Shown: in pieces, positions 36,352 through 45,113 of the stretch | Numbering within the stretch: the first letter of the stretch is position 1 | How the letters are laid out: every line of letters starts with the position of its first letter | Assembly (NCBI RefSeq): GCF_003584565.2 | Contig: NZ_CP031010.1 | Span: 4,464,001 to 4,528,000, forward strand | Length of the DNA stretch: 64,000 nt | Source of the DNA: Alteromonas sp. RKMC-009 | GTDB taxonomy: Bacteria > Pseudomonadota > Gammaproteobacteria > Enterobacterales > Alteromonadaceae | Reading direction: 5' to 3' | Program-made: the position numbers and the translations under genes | The notes under the pieces: generated by a model | What the model was told of the DNA's origin: nothing | The model's database searches: none | The model's input: only the letters and a program-made list of their open reading frames with translations

Positions 36352-37121
36352 AGCGACATCACTGCCTGCCAGATAAGGCGCAGGGCCAGTATGGTAACGA
36401 TAACTTTAAACAGCAGGGCAAAGCGCTCGTCAGACACTTTTTTCAGCACTTTCAACCCCAGCCAGGTGCCGGTAAAGCCGCTGACTACCATAGCAACTAC
36501 CAGTGGCAACCACTGAAAAAAAGCAAATCCGGCAAAGCTGAAAACAAAGGCTTTAAGCAGATGCTGAAATGTCATACAGGTTGCGAACGTACTGGTGAGG
36601 GTCATCTTGTTGTCGGTATTCCGGTGCACAAACCCGGCGACCAGCGGCCCTGTCGCGCCCACAAACATAGTCGCAACCGTCGTCAGCGCACCGGCAATGC
36701 AACGGCCGGTTTTGCTCAGCTCCCTTTTCGCCGGTTTTGGTCCCCACACTAAAAATAAGATAAAACCCGCTACAGTAAACTGAATGGTGATTAGCGGCAG
36801 TTGCACCACAATGAAAGACGCAGCAACAGCCCCGGCCAGCGCACCGCCACTAAACCACTTCACCATGGCCCAGTCGATGTGCGAACGGGTCAGCCACGAA
36901 CGGCTCCCGTTAGAACCCAGCTGTACAAGTCCGTGCACAGGGATCAACGCGGCTACCGGCACAACCGTTGCCATGGTCGCCAGCAACATAACACCGCCCC
37001 CGACACCGAATGAAGCTGTTATCATTGACGTAAGGCCTGCAAGAATAATCAGTCCCAGCGCTACAGCAGCTGACACTGCCCCGCCTCCGGTGAATAAATC
37101 TGTAAAGCTTACTACTTCCAA
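36348..37121 (-). CDS. TauE/SafE family permease
   Basis: A 257-residue inner-membrane protein with about eight hydrophobic segments and the family's internal repeat (GGGVMLLATMATV near the first half, FVGATGPLVAGFVHR in the second). Members export sulfite, sulfoacetate or similar anions; the substrate here is unknown. The gene starts at a TTG (37121) with a weakly placed ribosome site, so the start is uncertain. Its stop overlaps the activator stop tail to tail by 4 bp. Confidence 0.8.
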   Translation of the reverse strand: MEVVSFTDLFTGGGAVSAAVALGLIILAGLTSMITASFGVGGGVMLLATMATVVPVAALIPVHGLVQLGSNGSRSWLTRSHIDWAMVKWFSGGALAGAVAASFIVVQLPLITIQFTVAGFILFLVWGPKPAKRELSKTGRCIAGALTTVATMFVGATGPLVAGFVHRNTDNKMTLTSTFATCMTFQHLLKAFVFSFAGFAFFQWLPLVVAMVVSGFTGTWLGLKVLKKVSDERFALLFKVIVTILALRLIWQAVMSL

Positions 37122-37155
37122 GGTTGCTGCTTTCCTTCAATAAATTATCACTGCA

Positions 37156-38235
37156 TCATACATTTCGCGTAATCGCGAATCGATTTAAAAAACCATCCAG
37201 CAGCCATGCCAGGCTCATAAGAAGTGACAGTGCGACGACGACAGAGGAAAAGCGGTACATACTGCTGTACAGCATGTCTGAATTGGGCTGAAGATACTGC
37301 CCGAACAAAATGCCGATAGTGGTTAAGGCACCAAAGCCCATACCTGAACCGGTGCGTTCAATCAAATGCAGCCGGGCCGTGAGCATGACGGTGATAAACA
37401 TCGCAATCACGACCAGGGGAAGATAGCGGATCAGATCGTACATCAATAATTGCACTGTAATACCCAGCGCGCATCCTAGGGCAACGCCTTTTGCCCGCTT
37501 CATGGAGTTTTCCAGCGAGCCGCGGAAGGTCATAGGAAACAGCACGAGTACGGTTGCTACCTGTGCAGACAGGGAATCTTTCAAATCGAAAATTTGAAAG
37601 ACAACGAATGACAGCGTAGCCAGAATCGCACCCATCAGCGTGCGGTGATTAATCTGTGCAAACGTCACGTTATGCTGTGGTGGCGGTGCGATAGGATCAG
37701 TCTCCGGAATCAGCCAGTAAAGCACCGCTGCGGAAATAACGGATATCAGCGTGGCGAGGAATGCCGCCATAGTCATATCGGTTAGTGATGCATCCGGATA
37801 GCTTGAAAAATGGAGCAACACTGAGAGAGTGACTATCCCGGAGGCCCATAGCAGGAAGTGCGAACCTTTGGCCATCAACCTGAAATGAACAAAAAATACC
37901 GCAAACACACCCATAATCATTAAAGCCGGATGATGTTTGAAAAACACATTCAGCAGATAGATTTCCACCACATTCACCGCCACACCTACCATAAACTGCC
38001 AGGCAATCAGGCGGTCGAACTTAGGCAACATACCCAGCAATAACATGGGATAGACAGCGAAAAAGACGCCGTAAGGCCAGTTCATGTATTTACTGATGAG
38101 AAATCCGGCACAGCTGCCAAGGGCTATGCGCAACACCCGACGCTGATCCTGCGGGGAATAATCCCCGGCCGAATTAATAAAGTGATGGTCACGCTGCTTT
38201 TTCAGTATAAGACCGGACAACTTACTGATACCCAT
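37156..38235 (-). CDS. DUF2955 / FUSC-like inner-membrane protein
   Basis: A membrane protein of about 359 residues with roughly ten hydrophobic segments in two groups split by a short soluble stretch, resembling DUF2955 and the FUSC/aromatic-acid exporter superfamily. The ATG at 38235 directly follows the HlyD stop (one base between them), whereas the frame upstream overlaps the HlyD gene. With HlyD and MarR it forms an EmrAB-like or AaeAB-like efflux unit. The substrate is unknown. Confidence 0.8.
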   Translation of the reverse strand: MGISKLSGLILKKQRDHHFINSAGDYSPQDQRRVLRIALGSCAGFLISKYMNWPYGVFFAVYPMLLLGMLPKFDRLIAWQFMVGVAVNVVEIYLLNVFFKHHPALMIMGVFAVFFVHFRLMAKGSHFLLWASGIVTLSVLLHFSSYPDASLTDMTMAAFLATLISVISAAVLYWLIPETDPIAPPPQHNVTFAQINHRTLMGAILATLSFVVFQIFDLKDSLSAQVATVLVLFPMTFRGSLENSMKRAKGVALGCALGITVQLLMYDLIRYLPLVVIAMFITVMLTARLHLIERTGSGMGFGALTTIGILFGQYLQPNSDMLYSSMYRFSSVVVALSLLMSLAWLLDGFLNRFAITRNV

Positions 38236-38236
38236 C

Positions 38237-39304
38237 TTAATAAATATAGTGCAACAGACTGACAACCTTCATCTGCGCTGCGCCCATCCAGTTAAAGATG
38301 CCGTCCTCATGACGTTGCAGCAACACCGTCGCCCGTGCGCCGCTCACCATATCTGCGGGCAGAGCCTGGTCGGTTAATGCAACATAAACACGGACACGCT
38401 GGGCATCACGTACCCAACGGTCGGATACGTCCGGTTCGGCCAGCTTCCCGTCCGGTAAAAGTTGTCCTGTAGCCACACCCAAATCTTTACTGACTACTGA
38501 AGCGTGAAAGACTTCCCCCGGAAGGGCATCAAATACCACCAGAGCATCTGCGCTATTACCAATTTTACTCAGGCTCTTTTCGCGAAAATCGGCAACGACA
38601 CGTTCTTCACCGGTAACCACCAGCGAGAGCAAAGATTGATTTGCCTGAGCCTGAATGCCCGGCGAAAGTTGCAGATTCGAAATGACACCATCTTCAGGTG
38701 CTACGACAGTTGTTCGCGCCAGATCCAGTTCAGCCTGTTTAAGCGTATTTGAAGCAATACGAAGGCGCAGGTTATCTTCTCCTTCCTCACCAAGCTCAAC
38801 CTCTAGCGCTTTTTTGCGCTCCTGTGCAGCCTGCAGTCTCGCCCCGGCGGCTTCAACTTCAGCCATTTTTTGATCAACAAGTTGGGTACTGACCAGATTC
38901 TTAGCAGCTAATGAGGCTAAACGCTTATGTTCACGTTTGTCTTCAGCAAGGGTAACTTGTGTTTCGATAATACTTGCCTGTGCTTCGGCCAGCTGGGCGT
39001 GCAAATTGTCGTTAGTCTGCTGCGCTTCCCGCAGTGCCAGGCGGGCTTTTTCCACCGCCAGTTCGTAGTCAGTGCCGTCAATTTTAAACAGTACGTCGCC
39101 TTTACGGACCTGCTGGTTATTTTGCACGGCAACGCTGATCACTTCACCCGACACTCTGGGTGCCACAGTCACAACAGGACGCTGCACCATGGAATGAGGT
39201 GTCATGGGAATATTGAAATCGGCAATAAAAATGTAAGCACAAATGGCAATGAACAGCACTAATGCGCCGCGCATCCATCGGTTAAATTGTGCATCTGCGG
39301 TCAT
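38237..39304 (-). CDS. HlyD family membrane fusion protein
   Basis: A 355-residue periplasmic adaptor. One N-terminal transmembrane helix (about 11-30) is followed by a lipoyl half-motif (VTVAPRVSGEVISVAVQNNQ), a long coiled-coil hairpin (about 75-200), the second lipoyl half (VVAPEDGVISNLQLSPG) and a barrel domain. It links the inner-membrane DUF2955 protein to an outer-membrane channel not encoded here. ATGA overlap with the marR stop. Confidence 0.9.
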   Translation of the reverse strand: MTADAQFNRWMRGALVLFIAICAYIFIADFNIPMTPHSMVQRPVVTVAPRVSGEVISVAVQNNQQVRKGDVLFKIDGTDYELAVEKARLALREAQQTNDNLHAQLAEAQASIIETQVTLAEDKREHKRLASLAAKNLVSTQLVDQKMAEVEAAGARLQAAQERKKALEVELGEEGEDNLRLRIASNTLKQAELDLARTTVVAPEDGVISNLQLSPGIQAQANQSLLSLVVTGEERVVADFREKSLSKIGNSADALVVFDALPGEVFHASVVSKDLGVATGQLLPDGKLAEPDVSDRWVRDAQRVRVYVALTDQALPADMVSGARATVLLQRHEDGIFNWMGAAQMKVVSLLHYIY

Positions 39305-39747
39305 GAATTCTCCGGAGTAGAAATATGGTTTGCGTTATCGATGACTTTACTCAGCAGAACGTAAAAGACTGACCGTTCTTCATCAGACAGGCCACGCAGC
39401 ATCTGCTGGCGGCCCTCAAATGCTCTGGCCTCAACGGCCTGCATGAGTTCTCTGCCCTTTTCGGTAAACCAGAGGGTTTTTCGTCTGGCGTCATCGGGAC
39501 AAGGCTTTCTTAGTATCAGCCCGGCCTCTTCTAACAAATTCAGCGTGCGTAGCAGCGAAGGTTGTTCAATGCCTATATCACCGGCCAGCTCCTTCTGGCT
39601 GCATCCTTCACCGGTGCGGTCGAGATGGAGCATGGCGATCCAGCGGGACTGAGTCAGGCCAAGATCCGCCATGTAGTGGTCTACGGCGTGCCGCCAGGCA
39701 AACGCCGCACGACTCAGTAACCATCCGATATTGTTTTCCATTTGCAC
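39301..39747 (-). CDS. MarR family repressor
   Basis: A 148-residue winged-helix regulator. The recognition helix region is GCSQKELAGDIGIEQPSLLR (about 55-75) and the wing is KPCPDDARRKTLWFTEKG. It begins with GTG at 39747 or ATG at 39741. Two identical SlyA-like palindromes lie 16-55 bp upstream, so autorepression of the marR-hlyD-DUF2955 operon is likely and would be lifted by a small aromatic or lipophilic ligand. Confidence 0.9.
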   Translation of the reverse strand: MQMENNIGWLLSRAAFAWRHAVDHYMADLGLTQSRWIAMLHLDRTGEGCSQKELAGDIGIEQPSLLRTLNLLEEAGLILRKPCPDDARRKTLWFTEKGRELMQAVEARAFEGRQQMLRGLSDEERSVFYVLLSKVIDNANHISTPENS

Positions 39748-39762
39748 TGCACACCCAATTAG

Positions 39763-39774
39763 TTAGCATGCTAA
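39763..39774. promoter_or_regulatory. MarR/SlyA-type operator 1
   Basis: TTAGCATGCTAA, a perfect palindrome close to the SlyA consensus (TTAGCAAGCTAA). Confidence 0.75.
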
Positions 39775-39790
39775 TCATTTAAACATATAG

Positions 39791-39802
39791 TTAGCATGCT
39801 AA
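39791..39802. promoter_or_regulatory. MarR/SlyA-type operator 2
   Basis: A second identical TTAGCATGCTAA, 28 bp (nearly three helical turns) from the first; the AGTTAGCATGCTAA extension is shared by both. Confidence 0.75.
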
Positions 39803-39866
39803 GCAATATCACGATGGGTAATTTTCGTCAGACAGGGGATTAACAGAGACAGGAGGGCGGATAATT

Positions 39867-39893
39867 CAAAAAACACCATGCAAAGGCATGGTG
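39867..39893 (-). terminator. Terminator of the MMPL exporter operon
   Basis: On the minus strand CACCATGC - CTTT - GCATGGTG followed by six T; 29 bp past the DUF2892 stop. Confidence 0.85.
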
Positions 39894-39921
39894 CTTTAAA
39901 GCTGCGGGAAATCAGTGCCGG

Positions 39922-40149
39922 CTATTTGCTATGACCGCAAGAAAATGCGAGCTCTTTCTCCGTTTTGAAACCGAAGAATTTTCTTAACACAATAGTTGCA
40001 GGGCAAAAGCCGGTGAAGCTCTGCTGAAACAGGTTTGCACCGATAAAAACCGTAAACCACACAAAATAGCTGCTGACGAAGTACGTGAGTGCAACACTTA
40101 ACAACACCATAAAGCCTGCGAAAGCCGTAATAGCACGTTCTGCTGACAT
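39922..40149 (-). CDS. DUF2892 (YgaP-like) small membrane protein
   Basis: A 75-residue protein with two hydrophobic helices (FAGFMVLLSVALTYF and YFVWFTVFIGANLFQQ) and the family signature GFCPATIVLRKFFGFK. The function is unknown; members often sit near sulfur or redox genes. Last gene of the exporter operon, 2 bp after the barrel gene. Confidence 0.8.
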   Translation of the reverse strand: MSAERAITAFAGFMVLLSVALTYFVSSYFVWFTVFIGANLFQQSFTGFCPATIVLRKFFGFKTEKELAFSCGHSK

Positions 40150-40151
40150 AA

Positions 40152-41483
40152 TTATTCTCCGAAATAGTAGCGAAATGAGACATAGACGTTAGAGGCATCT
40201 CTGAACTGACTGTAAAACGTATGTGGTTCGTCACCATAAAACAGGTTCAGCCCGCCGCCCAGTTGCCAGGTATCTACCGGTGACCAGGTTGCTTTCAGAC
40301 GCAGGTAGCCATCTCCATCAGTGGGTGAATAGAAGTTGAAAGCCTGCAACGATAAAGTTTGCCGCCAGGCCTGATAGCGTAATTGGGTGGTGAACACATG
40401 ACGCCTTTGTGACGGTTCATATTGTGGCCAGAGCGAATTGGTCATCAGTGCTTCATGGTCATGAGTCAGCTCTGTGTACCACTGAATCCCCCCGGTCAGA
40501 TTCGCTATCAGCTCCTGCTCATACCCCACCAGAAAGCGGCTTTGATCATTGGGCAAACGGGGATCATTACCCGATGTATCTTCACCATCGTGAAAAGCGT
40601 ATTCCAGTTTACCCAGCCCCGGTCCGACGGCACGTACTGCACTGAAACCGGTCACTGACAGTTCGCTGTAACGGGGCATGCCATTCACATCAGCAGCTTG
40701 CGGCAATTTACTGAAACCTTTGTATCCGTATACCGCAAGTTCAGTACCGGCGAGGGTCCGGTAAAGGCGCAGTGCATATTCCGGCTTATCCGGTGTATTT
40801 TCATTACTGACTGAAAGTCTGTCTGATGTGTTTCCACCGGTTTGCGGATTAAAGTAAGAAAAAATATCACCGTTGATGCCATTGTCAGGTTTAAACTCAG
40901 GCGTTATCACCACATCTACATTCAGAATATTGAAGTAACCACTCACTTTCATCGAGAGCGACGGATACTTCAAATAGTCGTCGTCACGCCCGGAAAAGAA
41001 GGACTGGTAATCTTTCGGGAATAAATCATTGAGAAATAAATAGTCGCCGGTTCCCCAGGTAAGGATCTGCTGACCAGCTTTTACGTCGACAGATTTGCCG
41101 GCTTCTCCCAAAAATCCTAAGTTACCCTGCCAGTACAATTCCCTGATTTGAGACTGCCAGATATCTTCCGCACCGTTGTACAACGCATCGCCGCGAAAAC
41201 TGATTTTTGATTCAGAAAACGTGTACGCCCCCTGCAACTGCATTCTCACATCGGCCAGCGTTGTATTGTCCGGATGGTAAGGATCGCTCTGCAACCGGGT
41301 ACCGCCGGCAACATCGAGAAAGCCGGACCAGTTGAATGGCGATACTGTTTCATCCCAATCCCCCATGTCTTCCCACAGATCATCCTGACCGTTTTGCTCT
41401 TCCACGAACTGCCGGGCGTAACCCGTTGTGGTTAACCCGGACATCAGGCACAGTGCCAGTGCTACGGTAGCTTGCCTGTTCAT
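40152..41483 (-). CDS. Outer-membrane beta-barrel protein of exporter operon
   Basis: A 443-residue exported protein. A signal peptide ends near residue 23 (TTGYA). Alternating amphipathic strands run throughout and the last strand is VYVSFRYYFGE. It resembles proteins annotated as DUF1302-like barrels next to MMPL exporters; I am not sure of the exact family. It could be the outer-membrane exit or receiving partner of the MMPL / LolA-like pair. One base separates it from the LolA-like gene. Confidence 0.7.
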   Translation of the reverse strand: MNRQATVALALCLMSGLTTTGYARQFVEEQNGQDDLWEDMGDWDETVSPFNWSGFLDVAGGTRLQSDPYHPDNTTLADVRMQLQGAYTFSESKISFRGDALYNGAEDIWQSQIRELYWQGNLGFLGEAGKSVDVKAGQQILTWGTGDYLFLNDLFPKDYQSFFSGRDDDYLKYPSLSMKVSGYFNILNVDVVITPEFKPDNGINGDIFSYFNPQTGGNTSDRLSVSNENTPDKPEYALRLYRTLAGTELAVYGYKGFSKLPQAADVNGMPRYSELSVTGFSAVRAVGPGLGKLEYAFHDGEDTSGNDPRLPNDQSRFLVGYEQELIANLTGGIQWYTELTHDHEALMTNSLWPQYEPSQRRHVFTTQLRYQAWRQTLSLQAFNFYSPTDGDGYLRLKATWSPVDTWQLGGGLNLFYGDEPHTFYSQFRDASNVYVSFRYYFGE

Positions 41484-41484
41484 A

Positions 41485-42303
41485 CTATTTCAGCCACTGA
41501 ACAGGAGGTGTACGAAGACTCCGTTCACTGAAAATATTATCATCCAGTCCCAGGTCATAACTCACATTTCTGAATTCCATCAGGGTGTAACCGCCTGATG
41601 CCAGATCCGTTACCTTAGAGCGGGTAACGGTGGGCTTTCCCTGTATTGTCTCCACAGACACAGCTTCAACGCGGCGATAATTCTCACCGTTTTCACGATA
41701 AAAATTAATCAACACAGGTAACGTGGTTTGTTTATCAATTTCAACGACGTAATAGCTGAATTCCACAGAATCAGGTGTTTTCGGACTTGCCTTTAAGATA
41801 TAACGCTCAGTGGTTTCGCTTTGCAGTGTGAAGTTATCTTCACTGACTGCCCGTCCGGATACATCTTCATAGAAGAAATGGGAACCAGTGAAAGAGGTTC
41901 GCTTGTCTCCGGCGGAAATCCGCTTGACCAGATCCAGGGCCGGCAGATATAACCACCGGTCATCTTCCTGCTGCAGGCTGGCATGTTTCTCAACACGAAA
42001 AACCGTGTCTTTGACATCTGCCGGGCGACTGAAGAACACCATCATTTTCTGATCGCCATTGTCGGCAACATCTTTTCGCAAAATAGTGAACTGACGCATT
42101 TGCTTCCGTCCCTGCCCGTCCACAATCAGCATTCTGGCGTCTGACCGTCCGTCATCTCCCGCATAATAGGCTGCTTTTTCCGATGCCGTTATTAAGGCGG
42201 TGACATCCACAGACTCAGCGGTGGCAAAAGCAGCCGGCAAGGTGAACATAATAGCGAACGATAACACCCTGACGTGTTTAAAATACTGTTGACCAATAAA
42301 CAT
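41485..42303 (-). CDS. LolA-like outer-membrane lipoprotein-sorting protein
   Basis: A 272-residue periplasmic protein. A signal peptide ends near residue 28 (AAFATA). The mature part has the LolA/LolB-like half-barrel features (MLIVDGQGRKQMRQFTILR, PADVKDTVFRVEKH, WLYLPALDLVKRIS, FTGSHFFYEDVSG). Such proteins paired with MMPL transporters are thought to accept a lipid-like cargo in the periplasm. It lies 12 bp after the MMPL gene. Confidence 0.82.
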   Translation of the reverse strand: MFIGQQYFKHVRVLSFAIMFTLPAAFATAESVDVTALITASEKAAYYAGDDGRSDARMLIVDGQGRKQMRQFTILRKDVADNGDQKMMVFFSRPADVKDTVFRVEKHASLQQEDDRWLYLPALDLVKRISAGDKRTSFTGSHFFYEDVSGRAVSEDNFTLQSETTERYILKASPKTPDSVEFSYYVVEIDKQTTLPVLINFYRENGENYRRVEAVSVETIQGKPTVTRSKVTDLASGGYTLMEFRNVSYDLGLDDNIFSERSLRTPPVQWLK

Positions 42304-42315
42304 AATATCTCTCCG

Positions 42316-44853
42316 TTATCCGGGGAACACAAAACGACGCAGCAGGCTCATGGCGGACGGCAGCACCAGTAAAGTGACCAGTGCTGAAATTGCCATAATA
42401 GCCGCCAGGAAAATACCTACCGTGATGTAGGGCACAAGTGGTGCAAACAGAAGCGGGGTAAATCCAAGTGCAATTACCAGCGCATTGCGGGTGATTGCGC
42501 TGGCGGGTTCGCCAAACATTGCCTGTAAGGTGGTATCGACGTTCCCGGTTTCGTCATAAATTGCCCGGGCACGTTCCAGAAAGTGAATAGCGAAATCAAC
42601 AGACAACCCCAGTGTCAGCGCTGATAAAACAGCGATTGGCATATCGTAGTCTTTTCCAATAAAGCCAATCATGCCGTAAATCAATGAAATGGTGATGGTA
42701 AGCGGCAGCATGGCAAGCATGCCGAATACCAGAGAGCGGAACAATACCACCATCATAATGAACACCATTACAAACGCACCGGTCAGGCTTTCTGTCATGC
42801 CTTTTACCATATTGTCCTGCCAGACTACATTCAGATAAGCTTTGCCCGCCCAGTGGTATTCAATGCCCTCAGGCAACGGGTTGTCTGCAAACCAGGCTGC
42901 AACTTTCTCTGTTACTGCTGTCATTGCCTGATTATCACCACTGGTGAGTTGCAACCAAAGCAGGGATTGCCTGAAATCAGGGGTCACAAAATGCCAGAGA
43001 TCACCGGGCCGGTGTGACGACTGATATTGCAACAATGTTTGCGCCACAGCCTGTTCAGAATCAGGCAGAGTGTAGTCTGTGTCTTCACCGCTTCTCAGTT
43101 CACGGTTCACCACTTTCACCACATCAGCGAGTGAATTTGATTTACCGGTCAAACCGGTTTGACTCAGGTACCCTTGCAGTTCACTGATTTGATTTAATAA
43201 GTCAGGAGACTGAAACGTCTTGCTGGCAGACAGAGCCAGTTCAGTTTTACTCATTGCCCCCTCAAGCCATTCAATGGCCTCATCGTCTTCTGCGGCAAAC
43301 AACGCATCATCAATGGCAAAGACCAGCGCTTCAAGAGCAGCGGCGCTATCAGAAGAAGCGACCTTTTTCAGCGTGTCTTCGCGCCAGGTGCTCAATGACA
43401 CCGGTACAGGAGTACTCAGCAGGGAATCGGCGTCCGGTACCGGACGGTTATCTGTCAATACAAGGTAAGCATTATAGGTACCGGCAAACTGTTCGTTCAG
43501 TACGCGATCTGCCACACGAATTTCATGATCTTCTTTAAACCAGCGTACCGGATTATCGTTTATCTGAATGGTTGTCATTCCCCAAACAGAAAAAACGAAC
43601 AGAACTGCAAATAAGAGAATCCAGCCACGACGCCATGCCATAGCCGCCCGTCCGATATTTGCAGCAAACCGGGCGACTCCGGTCTGAGACTGACCATCAC
43701 CGTGGAGAGCCTGCTGAAGCCTGGCTAAAGATGATTCACTCATCCGCGACACGTAAGCCGGCATAAAAATAAGTGTCAGCAGAAACGCCAGCAGGATACC
43801 GCTGCCTACAAAGGCGCCAAAAATCTGTACCGGCGGGATTGGCGTTAACATCAGCGAAAAGAAGCCGGCAGATGAGGTCACAGAGGTATATAGCATCGGC
43901 GTAAACAAATGGGACACAACCCGGCTAATGACATCGCCTGCATCCTCGCCGGGCTTATAACGGTCAGAAAACTCCGACAAAATATGAACTGAATCCACCA
44001 CAGCAATGGGCATGAGAAAAATAGCAATCATTGACGACATGATATGAACAGTAAATCCCATACCAATCATCACGCCCATGGTCACAATGACCGTGACCAT
44101 GGCAACAATCATTGGCGCAATGATTAGTGGCAGGTTGCGGAAGAAAAGGAATAGCAGGAAGAATATTGTGGCGCCTGCCAGCGGCGCAGAAATCCCCATC
44201 TGCACAAACATTTCGACACCGAACTGGTCCTCAGCAACAGGTAAGCCGGTGATATACCATGACTGCTCCGACCCCGTTTTATCAATTTCAGTACGGATAG
44301 CCGTTGCGATGCGGTAGCTTTCATTTTTATCTGCGATGGGTACGTAAATCGCCGCAGCCTTGCCAGTTTCAGCCACCAGCGTGTCGTAAAGTAACGGCAA
44401 CCTTTCGATATGTTCCTTAATTCGCTCAGCACCGGCTGTATCTTCAGGTGCCTTATCCATCAACCATTCAAACCGGATTGTCCCGGGCCCGGCCTGAGTG
44501 ATGTTATCCACGGTGGATAAGGACATAAGATCCGCATCAATGACCCCGTCAATAGCCAGTATTGCACCGGTAACCTGTTTAATTTCTGCCAGTGTTTTCG
44601 GTGTGTAAATACTCTCTCCATTTTGCGGAACTACGCCCACCACGATGGCATCATGCATTGCGAAATCTTGCTTTACCTGATTGTGAAAAGCTCTTTGAGG
44701 ATGACTGGCAGGCAGCATATTTTCAGGATCGGTATCGACCTGAAGGTACGGGATCATGGCAGCAGCCGCTAATGTGATCAGCCCGACAAGCGCATAAACC
44801 CACAGAGCATGGTTGACAGAAAAATTAAGAAAACGTGCTGACAGCTTTTTCAC
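42316..44853 (-). CDS. RND superfamily (MMPL-type) exporter
   Basis: An 845-residue inner-membrane proton-driven exporter. A first transmembrane helix near 14-35 is followed by a periplasmic loop, a bundle of five helices near 210-380, a second large loop with coiled stretches, and five more helices near 690-840. It has the MMPL motifs (MPIAVVDSVHILSEF, LTLGLSVDFAIHFLERAR). This class moves lipids such as hopanoids or siderophore-type molecules. First gene of the four-gene operon, with a good sigma70 promoter upstream. Confidence 0.88.
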   Translation of the reverse strand: MKKLSARFLNFSVNHALWVYALVGLITLAAAAMIPYLQVDTDPENMLPASHPQRAFHNQVKQDFAMHDAIVVGVVPQNGESIYTPKTLAEIKQVTGAILAIDGVIDADLMSLSTVDNITQAGPGTIRFEWLMDKAPEDTAGAERIKEHIERLPLLYDTLVAETGKAAAIYVPIADKNESYRIATAIRTEIDKTGSEQSWYITGLPVAEDQFGVEMFVQMGISAPLAGATIFFLLFLFFRNLPLIIAPMIVAMVTVIVTMGVMIGMGFTVHIMSSMIAIFLMPIAVVDSVHILSEFSDRYKPGEDAGDVISRVVSHLFTPMLYTSVTSSAGFFSLMLTPIPPVQIFGAFVGSGILLAFLLTLIFMPAYVSRMSESSLARLQQALHGDGQSQTGVARFAANIGRAAMAWRRGWILLFAVLFVFSVWGMTTIQINDNPVRWFKEDHEIRVADRVLNEQFAGTYNAYLVLTDNRPVPDADSLLSTPVPVSLSTWREDTLKKVASSDSAAALEALVFAIDDALFAAEDDEAIEWLEGAMSKTELALSASKTFQSPDLLNQISELQGYLSQTGLTGKSNSLADVVKVVNRELRSGEDTDYTLPDSEQAVAQTLLQYQSSHRPGDLWHFVTPDFRQSLLWLQLTSGDNQAMTAVTEKVAAWFADNPLPEGIEYHWAGKAYLNVVWQDNMVKGMTESLTGAFVMVFIMMVVLFRSLVFGMLAMLPLTITISLIYGMIGFIGKDYDMPIAVLSALTLGLSVDFAIHFLERARAIYDETGNVDTTLQAMFGEPASAITRNALVIALGFTPLLFAPLVPYITVGIFLAAIMAISALVTLLVLPSAMSLLRRFVFPG

Positions 44854-44882
44854 AGGATCACCAAAACAAACATAAGAATTTC

Positions 44883-44910
44883 ATTATATAAATATTTTCT
44901 TATATTGCAA
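44883..44910 (-). promoter_or_regulatory. Sigma70 promoter of the MMPL operon
   Basis: On the minus strand TTGCAA, 16 bases, then TATAAT, about 30 bp before the MMPL start. Confidence 0.6.
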
Positions 44911-45053
44911 CTATTGCTTGCGCGGGGAAGTGGCCACTCAGATATGAAAGCTGGCTGAAGGGTGCACCGGACGTCCGGAACAGGACGGGATAAAACGGGA
45001 CAAGACAGGAGAATGAGGCAGCGGATTTACAACGCTGCCGGTTATGCAGGGAC

Positions 45054-45086
45054 AAAAAAACGCAGCCGGCTAAAGTGCGGGCTGCG
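45054..45086 (-). terminator. Terminator after PAS chemoreceptor
   Basis: CGCAGCC / GGCTGCG stem followed on the minus strand by seven T; 28 bp past the stop. Confidence 0.85.
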
Positions 45087-45113
45087 CTCTTAGTAAAACA
45101 AACAGATATGAGA

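Noticed and set aside
45017..45039. GGCAGCG / CGCTGCC hairpin near the chemoreceptor end
   Set aside because: No T tract; the neighbouring hairpin at 45054-45086 is the better terminator.
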